A stretch of 64,000 nt of DNA, taken from the NCBI GenBank assembly GCA_021613335.1, contig JAJTWR010000263.1:2192501-2256500 (forward strand). The letters run 5' to 3'. Shown here one piece after another: positions 42,601-59,123 of this stretch. The stretch's first letter is position 1, and every line of letters begins with the position of its first letter. Under the pieces are notes generated by a model. It was not told where the DNA came from, made no database searches, and saw nothing but the letters and a program-made list of their open reading frames with translations. This DNA comes from Whitmania pigra (Eukaryota; Annelida; Clitellata; Hirudinida; Haemopidae). The translations under genes were made by a program, and so were the position numbers.

Positions 42601-44902
42601 ATAGTTTGTGTCGTTTTTTTGATGGTTTTGTTTTGTATTTAGCTAAATCTCCTTACATATCCTTACTGAATGTGAATGTATCATAATTGCCTTGCTGGTT
42701 ATATAGTACAGCTTCTTGAGGGTTGCAAAACCATTTTTATTTAGCAGTGTGCAGGAATAACAATCCTCTGGAGCTAACATGCACCAAGCTTAATTTTCAT
42801 ATATAAATAGTAATTTTACATCAAATACCTCTTCATTCCCCTTCTGAATTCAAACAACTTTTGTCCTTCTGGAACCGAAAAAACTCTGATGACGGTTCCC
42901 TGAATTAAACAGAGAACAATATAACAGGCCCCTCAAAAGAGTTGACATATTCTAAGTTGCCACTTTCAAAGGTGCTAATCAAACTGAGGTAAAATTTAAA
43001 GTACTACTTAAAACTACAATATCATCCACACAAACAATGTTCTGGGCCAAAAAAACACTTGGTTTACAGCACATCGAGAAAAATTAGTCAACCTTTTCAG
43101 AAGCTGTCACAATCTTATTTGCTGGAGGATTAAATGCCATGGCAACCAATGGATTGTGATGAGCATGAATGACTACAACAACACTCTGAAACATGTAAAA
43201 CAATTTTTTTTCAAATCAGACTTTAGCTATTACAGCCCCTAAACAGCAATCACAAACTTATAAAAACAAAAATATCTTACCAGATGTATGGCATCAAAGA
43301 TTTGAACTTCACCAACATTGTTGTTGGCCGGGTATGCCAAATAGCTGTTGTCATTACTGGTTGACAGTGCACACACTCCTCGAAGATTTGTGGGGATCTC
43401 TCTTATGGTGTGCAGTAACTTCATGTCCCTGATATTGTGAATGTGGATGCTGTCTTCCAAACACACAATCAGCCTCTGGATTGAAAAATATTATGATGTG
43501 ATTATTTAAAAAATTAAATTGTGACACCAGACTCGGCTCCCAATCAAGATACTAATTGGGATGCTGCAGCAAATTTTATTGGTAATATCCAAAATCTCTT
43601 TAAAATTAATCACTTGTTCTGTCAATATTACAAGATGAGTCATAAAATATCATGACAAAATATAATATGCCAAAAATTAGGTATGTAAATGTTAAGGCAT
43701 AGACAGAATCTAAATACATTTTAGAATGTAAAATATATCTTATTTTAATAAATAATTATAAATAAATTGTAAATTAGCTCATATCGAGTTGCTTTCCTGC
43801 ATGTGGTGGTAATGACAACAGTCATATTGTGTCGAGTACAAAACCCAGCTTATATTGCCACAAGCGCCCTTGAAATGCTAAATTGTTAATAAAAAGCAAA
43901 TCTGATGGTATGCATGTGGTTCTACATAATACTTATGACATGCTTATATTATGCTCTACATAAATGAACAGCAATTGTAAATTTGTAATAAAATATGGAA
44001 AAATAATTTGGCATTCCCTCTTCACAATAGTAGAGGTTGTATTAAGTTGCGATCATTATCTCCATAAGGAATTGTAACTTCGCAAAAACCAAATTTAAAA
44101 GTTCAACACCACCACTTTAGTATGCAGGCAATTCTCTTGACTGAGGTAACCATTCAAAAGTCAAATAATTTCAATGCTTAAATTGAAGATAATGCCTGGA
44201 CTAACTGCGATAAATAAATGCAAATAAGGATATTTGTCATGCTCTGATATAAGCTAGTAAATTAGAAAATCATCAAAAGTATATCAAAACAAATCCAAAT
44301 AATGGGTGACATTAAACTCACCACTCGATTCAGCTTAACAGCCAGAATTGTATTAGAGTAGCTATAATTACATATTTCAGATCCTCTCTTGAAATGACAA
44401 ACTTTGAGTTTTCTAGGTGATGAAAGACTGACAATTGCAGCAAGGCTACTAGAGAACAGTCGATCAACAATGCAGATGTCTTTTGTCTCTGAACAATTAG
44501 AAATTTTAGTTTTTATCACAAATACTGAAAGCAATAAATATAATTGGTTTGCCATCAAATCGGAAGAGAAATCACTTACCATTTTCATACAATGGCTCAA
44601 AGTTGTCAATAGAAGTTAGGGAATAAAACTTATAACCTGATTTTGTGCCTACAGTGAGTGCTCTGGAAATAATAAATGTAAATATACTTCAACTAAAAAC
44701 TTTTTTATATTTGATGTAAGAAATCCTATAACTGTACCTGACGAGGTACATGGAATAACTTGTTAGTGCAATAAAAACAATCCACGGAGATAGACAAAAT
44801 GAGTTTGAGTTATATAAAAAATAAAACTAACGTGCAATCCTGATTGAAATTTATAAAAAGTAAGTTGGAATCTGTATCGCTAGCATTGTTCCCAACATTC
44901 AT
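39684..44902 (-). CDS. WIPI2: WIPI1/2-type PROPPIN (Atg18 homolog), autophagy PI3P effector
   Basis: Eleven exons, transcript order: 44902-44832, 44662-44580, 44488-44322, 43475-43281, 43185-43093, 42899-42829, 42554-42447, 42381-42217, 42063-41956, 40546-40470, 39778-39684 (TAA); 410 aa, phases consistent. It is a seven-bladed beta-propeller that binds PI3P on phagophores and recruits the ATG16L1 complex. Seen: LLFINFNQD start, [51 protein letters not shown], and the diagnostic FRRG phosphoinositide motif (FEFRRGMKR), followed by [23 protein letters not shown] and DGYLYIFN. The C-terminal tail is short. It is closer to the WIPI1/2 branch than to WDR45/WIPI3. Introns carry a palindromic element (39930-40403), a reverse SINE with a G+C-rich insertion (40826-41755), a 44-bp tandem array at the exon 8 donor, and a forward SINE (43773-43985). 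Confidence 0.93.
39930..40403. mobile_element. MITE-like element with imperfect terminal inverted repeats
   Basis: The left end AGGGGGTCACCCATAAAAAG... recurs in reverse complement at the right end (AGGGGTCATCCGTAAAAGAC...), each followed by ACATCTG. The element is about 474 nt, non-coding, A+T-rich inside and C-rich near both ends. I see no clear target-site duplication. It lies in the last intron of WIPI. The superfamily is not assigned. Confidence 0.65.
40826..41000 (-). mobile_element. SINE-2 (tRNA-derived), reverse-strand copy
   Basis: Read on the minus strand it carries GGCAACAGCC, a B-box TGTTCGAAACCCA, TGCGCTGCCAC, then GGAAGGAGCACTATA and a tail ending near ACTACAGTTACA. The order matches the fullest copy at 60381-60572. 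It lies in a WIPI intron. Confidence 0.8.
41001..41755. other. G+C-rich insertion of unknown family in WIPI intron 9
   Basis: This block abuts the reverse SINE and is clearly richer in G+C than everything around it, with two open but unrecognised frames (about 41200-41463 and 41489-41749). Motifs such as AAGAAGCCAC and ACAAGGCC recur at about 41156, 41371 and 41498, suggesting diverged tandem units. It could be part of a longer retroelement or foreign to the local sequence. No protein family was recognised. Confidence 0.4.
42125..42220. repeat. 44-bp tandem array at the WIPI exon 8 splice donor
   Basis: The unit beginning TAACCAAGTTATTGAAATAA starts at 42125 and 42169, and a third partial copy starts at 42213, so the period is 44. 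The third start overlaps the end of WIPI exon 8. On the minus strand each unit contains CTTGGTTA, the same string as the real exon/donor junction. Confidence 0.9.
43773..43985 (+). mobile_element. SINE-2 (tRNA-derived), old forward copy
   Basis: Collinear with the copy at 60381: CCTGCATGTGGTGGTAATG, ACAACAGTCATA, a decayed B box with AAACCCAGC, CAAGCGCCC, and a tail with TACATAAATGAAC. Divergence and B-box loss suggest an old insertion. Confidence 0.7.
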
Positions 44903-45424
44903 CTTTGTCTAACGATTAGCAAAACACATACGCATAAAGATAGAATCACATAACAAGACAAGCACCTCGGCGTATGAAATTCACGAAACGGGACAACCAA
45001 TCAGATATTACTTAAATATTAATTAGATTTTTATGAAAAATGTATAAAATCTATCAATTTATTAATTATGACTGCAGCAAAATTAATTTAATAAAAACGT
45101 AAAAATTGAGCAGTAGTAAAACATGTGCTGTGATTTCCATATCTTAAAGTTTCTGTTTCTATGACTATCACTCAAACAATGACAGTCCGGCTGGAACATA
45201 CATATATGGAAGAACATATGTCATACATTCCTAACTAATGAAGTTCGAGCCTCTTCTTCCTAGCAAAGAATTGTTGCATATGTAAAGTCCTTTGATGGGA
45301 CAGGTTTGACTAGTGACATGATTAGTGTACACAAGGTGGTCAACCAAATTACAGTCAAAGTCAGCTTTCACGTGTCAGAGCAATTTATAAATAAAAAAAA
45401 ATACTAACATCTAACAATTCGAAG

Positions 45425-45470
45425 ACTGGAAAAAGCTGAAAAGACATCCCTGTATCTTAGAAAGCAGAGA
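45425..45470 (-). repeat. Dispersed repeat, CAGGGATGTC family, fragment
   Basis: Minus strand reads ACAGGGATGTCTTTTCAGCT followed by TTTTCCAG, matching the start of the other three copies. Only the first 45 nt or so are present. Confidence 0.55.
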
Positions 45471-45769
45471 TAGAAAAAGAAGACATGACGAAGAAACGTA
45501 TCGGTGTCTCGGATTACAAGGTGGCTCCTAACGAACTTCTTGGCGTGGCAAATCGGGGGTGGATGGATGGCCCACCTGCCAGCCCAAGTGATAGTGAAAG
45601 CAGTTCTAATTGGCATTCATGGTGAGACGTTTGCCAAAGAGTCTAGAAACATTTTCGTTTCTTATGTATAAGTATTTTAAGAGCAGCGAGATTATTCCAC
45701 AAAAGTATCGGACGATTTTGTTTATTATCATGAGTTATTACGATTTATCGCGAATTAATAATTATAGGC

Positions 45770-45845
45770 GTCGGTAAACGAATAATTTTGGTGCGACTCC
45801 ATTAGGAGTTCAAATCCCAGCCTCTCTCAAGAGCTTTTATAACTA
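45770..45845 (+). mobile_element. Possible tRNA-like relic
   Basis: A B-box-like AGTTCAAATCCCAGC sits about 40 nt after a weak A-box-like stretch. It does not fold convincingly as a tRNA and does not match SINE-1 or SINE-2 outside the B box. Low confidence. Confidence 0.25.
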
Positions 45846-46206
45846 TTGCCTGATGATTTTATACCAACAATTTAGAGATTTAATGATAACTTGGAGTTAG
45901 ACATGGAATAATCTAAATTTCTTATATATGATTTACAGTGATGGGCTTTAACTACTTAAAAAGTAGTTAACTACTTTTTTTAAAAAAGTAGTTAGTAACT
46001 ATTTTTAACTACTTTTTAAATAAGTAGTTAGTAACTACTCCTTAACTACTTGCATAGTAGTTAACTACTTTTAACTACTTTTTTAACTACTTTTCCGTTG
46101 ACATTTGATAAAATTAATTTTTTGGACAATTGAACAAAATATAATTATTAGCATATTTATTTACACTAGTGTAACATTTTCAACAAAATTTTATTGTCCA
46201 AATTAA

Positions 46207-46980
46207 TCAAAAACAGAAGCATTCAGTGGATGTTTCAGGCGATCTCTTAAAAAAAATCATCATGTCGATATGATTATCCGATAATTTACGTCGTCTGTTA
46301 CATAAAACCTGCCCTGCTACACTAAAACGTGTTTCAACTGCTGCCGAACTTGGTAATGTTGAATTAAACTTGATGAATGCAGCACAAACAGTTGGATAAT
46401 TAAGTAGAGTTTGTACATTTCTTGCAGAGTTTGATAAATAATCATTAAGCTGTTCAGCTACCTCATTATACCAAGAGTTTGGTACACTTTCCATATAGTC
46501 ATATAAATCATCATATTCACTGTTCTGAGCCGCTAAGTCCAAATCATCTCAGTTATGCAACGGACTATAATCAAATAAATAAGTTCTGAGCCGCATTGTC
46601 CGCAGAGGTGGTGATTGTTAACGACACCTTGTAATTTTTGGCTTTAAAAATGTTGAACCCGTAATGTCCTGTACAACCTCAGCATTTTTTACACTGCGAT
46701 GAACTGAGTTTGGTAATGATGCAACATTTGCCATTGATCTATCATAAAGTCGTTTGTATTGCAGATTATCCCTTGCTTTCATTGCATCCACAGTAGCCAC
46801 AAGATTTAAGGTATGATTACCGCAGCGCTTATGAGGAGGCAAAAGAAGCACATTTTTCGCATTATCAATATCTTGTTCGTTTTCAGTCAAATCGGCTATA
46901 CTTTCGCCAACAAGATATTCAGAAATATCACATAATGGCTCATCCGTGTCCATGTCATCAGTAACAGTTTTTCTCAACAA
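46207..46980 (-). pseudogene. Truncated hAT transposase (middle fragment plus hATC dimerisation domain)
   Basis: Two reverse-strand open segments. 46980-46618 contains LPPHKRCGNHTLNLVATVDA, as in the middle of hAT transposases. 46542-46207 contains YPTVCAAFIKFNSTLPSSAA followed by VETRFSVAGQVL and RRRKLSD, the hATC domain. They are separated by a 61-bp disruption made of a nested SINE fragment and its duplicated target. The DDE catalytic core and BED finger are not seen, so it cannot encode an active transposase. Confidence 0.9.
46534..46582 (+). mobile_element. Nested 3' fragment of SINE-1 inside the hAT element
   Basis: It ends with TTATGCAACGGAC and an A-rich tail (ATAATCAAATAAATAA). It is flanked by a 12-bp direct repeat GTTCTGAGCCGC at 46522-46533 and 46583-46594, a target-primed insertion signature. 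It matches the 3' ends of the SINE-1 copies at 47841 and 49051. Confidence 0.85.
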
Positions 46981-47840
46981 CTAAAAAAAATGCCTTGACA
47001 AAATTAGCTGCATTAAAATTGCAAATTTATATAAAACCAAATCGCAATTTACATAAAACGTTTTCAGAATACGACTACTAAGAGTAATAATTCAGAAACG
47101 AGAAATGGCGGTAGTAAGCAAAAGTTGAAAACAAAAAAACTGTACTTATAAAGTGATGTAACAAATTGTAAAATTGGAAAAATATATTTTTCTTCATTTT
47201 ATTTTAAAATTTTTTTAAAAGTAGTTAACTATTTGTAGTTAATAACTACTTTAAAAGTAGTTAACTACTATTTTTTAACTACTTTTTTAAGAGTAGTAAG
47301 CCACTACTATTTTTTAACTACTTTTTTAAGAGTAGTTATTAACTACTTCCTAACTACTTTAAAGTAGTTATTAACTAGTAGTTAACTACTCATAGTTAGT
47401 AACTACCCATCACTGATGATTTAAGACATTCCCCGGCTAAAATTTGTGGGGTCCGCGGTCGATTTCTAGCCCAGGTTCAAGAATCACACAATGCACACAG
47501 TTATCTATTAAATTACAGCTGATTTTTGACAAAACATCCTTTATATCATTCACAAATTTGTATACTGTAATTTAGCAGTTACATTTGAATATTATTGGGA
47601 TTTCATCGATAAATGTCTTTGGTGTTGCTTTTCGAGGTTTTAGCGGCTGAGCGTGGGGTCTCTTCCTATCCAGCAAATAATTTTTAGTACAGGAATCACA
47701 AAAGCTGATCACAAAATAAGGCTCTACATAAATGGTCCCCTTTAAATATAAGCTGAATATTACTCAATTTCATACATGACATCATTTTATTGTATACAAA
47801 CATCCTATAAATTTTTAATGAAATTTAACGAGTAGAACGT

Positions 47841-47946
47841 GCGCCCACATGGCCTAATGGTTAAGGCTGCGCCTCTCTCCAATGACAGCGCGGATTCGAA
47901 CCCCGCTGCGGGAGCACCGTCCTAATCATCTAGCTATGCAACGGAC
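47841..47946 (+). mobile_element. SINE-1 (tRNA-derived), copy with intact A and B boxes
   Basis: The tRNA-like head starts GCGCCCACATGGCCTAATGG (A box) and has GCGGATTCGAACCCCGC (T arm/B box). A unique part, CCGTCCTAATCATCTAGC then TATGCAACGGAC, and an A-run follow. The acceptor and anticodon stems do not pair well, so it is a SINE rather than a working tRNA. Confidence 0.8.
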
Positions 47947-47971
47947 TTTAAAAAAACATTACATTTATATG

Positions 47972-47974
<3 letters not shown>

Positions 47975-48003
<29 letters not shown>
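47975..48003. repeat. (TA)n microsatellite
   Basis: An uninterrupted run of TA dinucleotides just downstream of the SINE-1 copy. Confidence 0.95.
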
Positions 48004-48005
<2 letters not shown>

Positions 48006-49050
48006 TACAACTTGTAGAATGTGCAAAATAGCATTATGAGGAACATAATTACTTACGACTTTCAAACTTGAAATGTGTGGTAGTTGCACAAGTGTATATG
48101 TTATGTTGCAAACTTGTAGGACAAAGTTTATCGGTGGACTTTAGCCTTTTTTTCTTAAACTTTAAAAATGACGGAGGGGCATGGCCAAACATCCTGTAAC
48201 TAATATAACCTTCCCATCCCCCATTTCCCCCTAAATAAGCCACTGCACGCAAATACGACAAAATAACTTTCAATTCCTGAACGACCGCTTGCAATTGAAA
48301 TCCCGAAGCAATCCAAATTTTGTACTCAGATCGTAAAAACGTGTTGACATCGATCAATTATTCTTTTCATAACCTGCACAATTTATTCTTCTGCTGAAAG
48401 TCCTGCATCCCTGATTCAAAACCAAGAGAACGGGATAATTCATGAGTGGTATGGACAAAATGGTCACAAAAACTCTGAGAGTCAGAGAGTCTAGGATGCG
48501 TTTCTTCAGACATTTTATATTTCGGTCGAGAAAAATGCCCCTGATGCTATGACTTCACTCATTGCTTGCTCCAGAACCAGTTGAGCGATTCGAAATGTCT
48601 ATTGAGAGTTGGATGTGATTGGTTTTGTTGCGTGGATGTCGGAGTCACCAATTTGATGCGGCTCTACCACAATAAACAAACGAGTAATATATATAGGTTT
48701 ATTTAACAATCAGATAGCCGGAGACAAGCATCGAGAGCCCATCGAAGCGAGAGCCGATGAAGCCTTCGGAAACATGGGAAGAGAGAGTGGGAAGGTAGGT
48801 ATGTTAGCTTTCGTTGAATAACGAGATTATTTGGGCTGAGCAGGACTGCCTGCTCAATTTTCAAAGCCTTTCTCTCTATTGTACTGCAACTACTCTGGAG
48901 CAGGACTAGCCGAAGCACCCTTAGTTTATAAAAATGCCTTTGCATCAACATCTTCCGCTGGAGATCCTGGAAAAAATAAGAAATTGATGACAAGCCAGCA
49001 AGGTAGCTAGAGCCACCACAAGTAGTGAGAGTTGTCTTTCATTTATTTTA

Positions 49051-49136
49051 GTGTGCCCGCGTGGTCTCACGACAACAGAGCGGATTCGAACCCCGTTGCG
49101 GTTGCACCGTCCTAATCATCTAGCTATGCAACGGAC
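49051..49136 (+). mobile_element. SINE-1 copy with deleted A box
   Basis: Same B box and 3' part as the copy at 47841 (identical over CACCGTCCTAATCATCTAGC and the following TATGCAACGGAC), but about 20 nt covering the A box are missing. It is therefore probably transcriptionally dead. Confidence 0.8.
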
Positions 49137-49553
49137 AATTTTCATTCATTTGATTAAAGTTCGTCGCATGACTAGGATGATTTGGACTTAAAAGAGAGAG
49201 CGGCTTGGTTTATTTCTGTCGGTGGCCCAGAATGGGAGAGCAAAATTCAACAATTTAGCACCCCAATCTATTCTATAATAGTTAAATTCGCCCATTAGGT
49301 CAATGTCTATTCAAAGCTTCCATTATTGGAAAATTATGAACATTTAATTAGAAGTGTGCAATTTATGGAGTTAAAGAACAAAATAAAATAATTATGAGCT
49401 AACATAGACATTCAGATAACAAATGAAAGCAACAGATTGAAGCAGCATAAACAAAGACATCTCACAAACGTTAAGTAATGTATCAACTTAGATGACTAGA
49501 TTAGGACGAAAATGGGTGGAAATTGGAAAAAAATAAAAAATTGTTAGGAAATG

Positions 49554-51491
49554 TTAATCCAAGTGGTGATTAAGTTGTTGGTGCATTCTTTCTACGGTGG
49601 GTTCCACCTCCACTTCCAATTTCTGTTGTCTGCCCAATATCAGGAAGAGAAGAACAAATCCAAAAAATACTGCCAGAGTGATACTTATAGGTGAAAGAGG
49701 AGCAGTCCACAGTGTGGCATCACTTATCATGCTGCTGCTCATGTTTAAAAATAACATTCATAATCATTCATGGTTTTTATTTTTTTTTTAAATGACTTAA
49801 ATCCAGATATATCTGAAATATACCACAACTAACTACACCTGTAGACAGTTCTGTCATTATGTTGTTGAACTGGTCTTGAATTTTCCTTCATAGCCTCATC
49901 AATCTCATCTTTGCCAGGTGGATTTCTCATAACTGATCTCTGGAACTGAGCCAGCTGATAAATACATAATAAACAAATATTTATTTTAATGTATATATGT
50001 GTGGGACAGGCAATTTCAGCGCAGTCACCTGACTGTGTGATATCTCAATAAACTCAGTAAAAACAGTCCAAGTCACGATTTCACTACAAGGAGGCTGAGT
50101 GAGACCACCCTCGTAACGATAATAATCATTCAGATTTATTGGTAACATCGACAACAGAGGCACGGGCCGCAGGGTTACAAATTGACCTTCAATAAAATCC
50201 TTATGAGGACTGCATTACATGCATGCAAAAGTTAATACCTTTGTGTTTTATGTTAGGCAAGTTCTTGATTATCTGAGCGAAAATTGGGTTGTCATTTTCC
50301 TTTATCTGCAGTCAACAAGAGCTTTGTTTACTTGAATTTCCATTCATTGAAGGTTCATAAAATATGAAAATAAGAGTATAATTAAAACATTCAAATAATT
50401 TTCTCAAAAATTGGTGTTAACCTTAAAAAGAAATGCAAATGCTGCAAGACCATCCTCATGGAACAATGCTTCGTCAAAGGAACCATATTTGAGATTGTAA
50501 TGAATTATCTGTAGCTGAAAAAGCATTTTGAGTGGATTAGTACCCATTACTCCTTTTTAAAAGATACACCAGTTTATATCATTATTAACATTCATATAAT
50601 TATTATGATCACTTTACCATTTTAATTATTTATCGGTCAATTCTAAGTAACCTCCATTGGAAATCTGGTTCCATTTATTATGTGCTCTGAACCATTCTTT
50701 TCATCCGGTCCCCAGTGAAAGTCCATTTGCATAGCCTTATATTGTCCAGGTAAACCTCCTTCTTGCATCTTGTATTCACCATTTAATCTAATCTGAACTA
50801 GAAATAGCATTTGGCACGATAAGTCATGCAGTAAAAATTTGCTTAGTTGCAGCATGTATAGTTAGGACATCCCAAAAGCTGCACCCCAACTGGGGGGAAG
50901 CAATCAGAAAATTCCTGAATGTATGCAATGAAAAAGTATGTTCAATTTGTCCTTCGAAAAATCAAAAAAAATTCATCAGATGGCATCCATGGCCATTTGA
51001 AAAAACTCAACTTGGTTAACATCATCCCCTAGTTATAAATTTCTGTATAAATCCCTGAGTAAAACCAACCCAAATGGCCAGTGTTATGTAGTTCCCAATG
51101 GGCACCCCTTGGTATCGTTTCATATCCTGGAAGTTCAAAGGCAAGCATCCTTGTGCTGAACTTTAAATGTTCATTTTTTATGTCAATTGGTGACTGTTTA
51201 ATGCCCATGCAAGTTGGATATTTATTTCCCCATTTGGATGGTCCTAACAAACATGTGGGAGCTCATTTCATATCATTTTTTAAACTTACTACGACAAATC
51301 ATTACAATATATAAAAACAAACCATTTTCGCTGTTTGCAATATAATTCCATGATGACACTAAAGATATAAAAATAAAACAGGTTTACAAACTGCAAGGTA
51401 TTTAGTATTATTGGAGCATACCTTTCACAATGATGTTCAAACAAATAAATAACTTTGGTAACTGGAAATATGATAAATGATACAAATCCAT
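49554..51491 (-). CDS. Membrane-anchored alpha carbonic anhydrase-like protein, predicted acatalytic
   Basis: Nine exons, transcript order: 51491-51422, 51358-51323, 51243-51070, 50797-50652, 50514-50422, 50305-50239, 50186-50029, 49954-49839, 49737-49554 (TAA); 347 aa, phases consistent. An N-terminal signal-like segment (LPKLFICLNIIV) is followed by WNYIANSENGPSKWGNKYP, QSPIDI, NTGHL, EGGLPGQYKA, GSEH, HEDGLAAFAFLFK, YYRYEGGLTQPPCSE and VTWTVF. The C-terminus has one transmembrane helix (ISITLAVFFGFVLLFLILG) and a short acidic cytosolic tail, the layout of CA12/CA14-type enzymes. Of the three zinc histidines (CA2 94, 96, 119), the first is Asp (QMDFHWG) and the third is Gln (ELQIIHYN); only the middle His remains. 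The His119-to-Gln change also occurs in CA10/CA11-type related proteins. It probably does not hydrate CO2 and may act as an adhesion or receptor protein. The signal exon is the least certain part. Confidence 0.85.
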
Positions 51492-52926
51492 GAAAATAGT
51501 GAGCGTACAAAAGCAGCAACAGGGCAGAACAAAGATAGAAGCAAGTGCAGCTACCAATGCCGACACTCGTCTCACATAAAGATGGCAGTATATATGAATA
51601 TGTCAAAATATATCAAATGTTTCTATGTGAATAATATATTATTAACAATAAAAGCGATTTCGCATTTCAAGCACAAACCTTTTTCACGTTTGAGGTAATG
51701 GAGACATCATTTGAGCATTAAAAAAAGGGGAAAATCGGGGTTTTTTAGTAAGAGGGCAATCAAGGGTTTATTTAACCTCCCCTGTAGAGGGGTTATTTAT
51801 CTCAAACTGTTGATGACATACTACCCATTAGCTGCACTCCCCTCTCCCGCAAGGACATGTAAATTTTCAAGCAACCAGAAACCTTCTCTATGTTGTAAAA
51901 AGATAATTAAATCTGGTTTTGAAAAATCAAAGTCAACAGATGATGTCGTGGTCATGTCTGAGGCCAGATAAAGAGATGCGCCCAGGGACCCGGCACTGTT
52001 TTGGGGCTCACCAGAGTTCTAAAATTATTATCTTAAAATAATACCTTGTCTTGCTTTTTTTTTTTACCAAAGGGACAGAAACCTAGCTGGGGCAAAACTG
52101 TAATTTGGCGTCCCATAGGCATGTGCCGCCCCTCTTGCTATGCCATTGCATAAGGGCCACAAATTTTCTGTCGGCGGTCCTGAATGTCCCCCCAGCTCCT
52201 GGTTCACTTCCCCAATAATAAAGTTTTGCATAAATCTCTGAGTGAAATCCATCTCATTGCACGTAACTTCAAGTTAATGACTTCAATTGTTTGTCGTAGA
52301 CTAATTAACCTCCCAACTGTAAATGAAAAAGAACTCATATATAGTACTAAAAATAATTAATTCTCATTGCGATGGATTGGATTGGGCTGTAATCTAGATA
52401 CATTTATTAAGACTTAATTGCTCGAAAATCATCCAATTGATCATTTTTTAAAATGGCATACTGCTTAACTAATATAATAACTCTATAGGCAAGGAATGAC
52501 TGCTGTCCCCCAAAAAGATCTGAGTTCTAGCCTTTATCTCTTTAAAATGTTAGTCTGCCAGATTAATGCATATAAAAAATAATATTAGCAATGTTATCAA
52601 AACAAAATTTTAAAATTTGTTTATGTGTGCAGAAACATATGGTTAATTAAGCGTTGTTTAATTTATTTAGTGAACAATTTCTTTGCGTCTAGGTAAATTT
52701 AATTTGAACGGAAATTTAAGTTATATAATAAAAAAATTAACAAATTTAAAAATTAATAATGTTAAAATTACTCAAAATATAACAAACATTAAATTAATTA
52801 TATTAAAAAATTTCGTTGTTACTCGAGCATCCCTCTCTTGTAAATATCGTCTGAAATTATTTTGTAAATACTTCTTAAGGCCGGCGTACATTGTACACAT
52901 CTAAAATTCCGCTTCAAACTCCAACG
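51492..52926. other. Divergent intergenic region, carbonic anhydrase-like gene / RSK
   Basis: About 1.4 kb with no recognised exon. A stretch near 52190-52255 resembles 51000-51066 inside the carbonic anhydrase gene (shared ATAAATCYCTGAGT core), suggesting a small dispersed repeat. The region just before RSK (52540-52830) is extremely A+T-rich. Confidence 0.4.

Positions 52927-59123
<6,197 letters not shown>

Larger units (their letters stand above)
45936..47415 (-). mobile_element. hAT-family DNA transposon, complete ends, internally deleted
   Basis: The element is 1,480 nt. Terminal inverted repeats start CAGTGATGGG at both ends, and the 8-bp target duplication ATGATTTA is exact at 45928-45935 and 47416-47423. 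Both are hAT hallmarks. Subterminal regions (45950-46100 and 47215-47405) are packed with inverted AGTAGTTAACTACT-type motifs, the usual hAT transposase-binding arrays. The interior keeps reverse-strand remnants of a transposase, including the C-terminal dimerisation domain, but far too little for a full enzyme. A SINE fragment is nested inside it. Confidence 0.95.
47424..49553. other. Repeat-rich intergenic interval, hAT to carbonic anhydrase gene
   Basis: Holds SINE-1 copies (47841-47946, 49051-49136), a (TA)n run, and a reverse-strand piece starting CAGTGGCTTATTTAGGGGG near 48225-48245 that resembles the end of a DNA transposon. No conserved gene is seen. The carbonic anhydrase 3' UTR probably extends to about 49205 (TTTATT). 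Confidence 0.45.

Noticed and set aside
47841..47917. Possible functional tRNA gene
   Set aside because: A and B boxes are present, but acceptor and anticodon stems do not pair, and the same sequence with a common 3' extension occurs elsewhere, so it is a SINE head.
48049..48357. Reverse-strand open frame of 102 codons
   Set aside because: It overlaps transposon-like sequence, has no family match I recognise, and no splice context.
52064..52252. Reverse-strand frame as an extra carbonic anhydrase exon
   Set aside because: No CA motif, and its end resembles a dispersed repeat also found at 51000-51066; the signal exon at 51491-51422 fits phase and function better.
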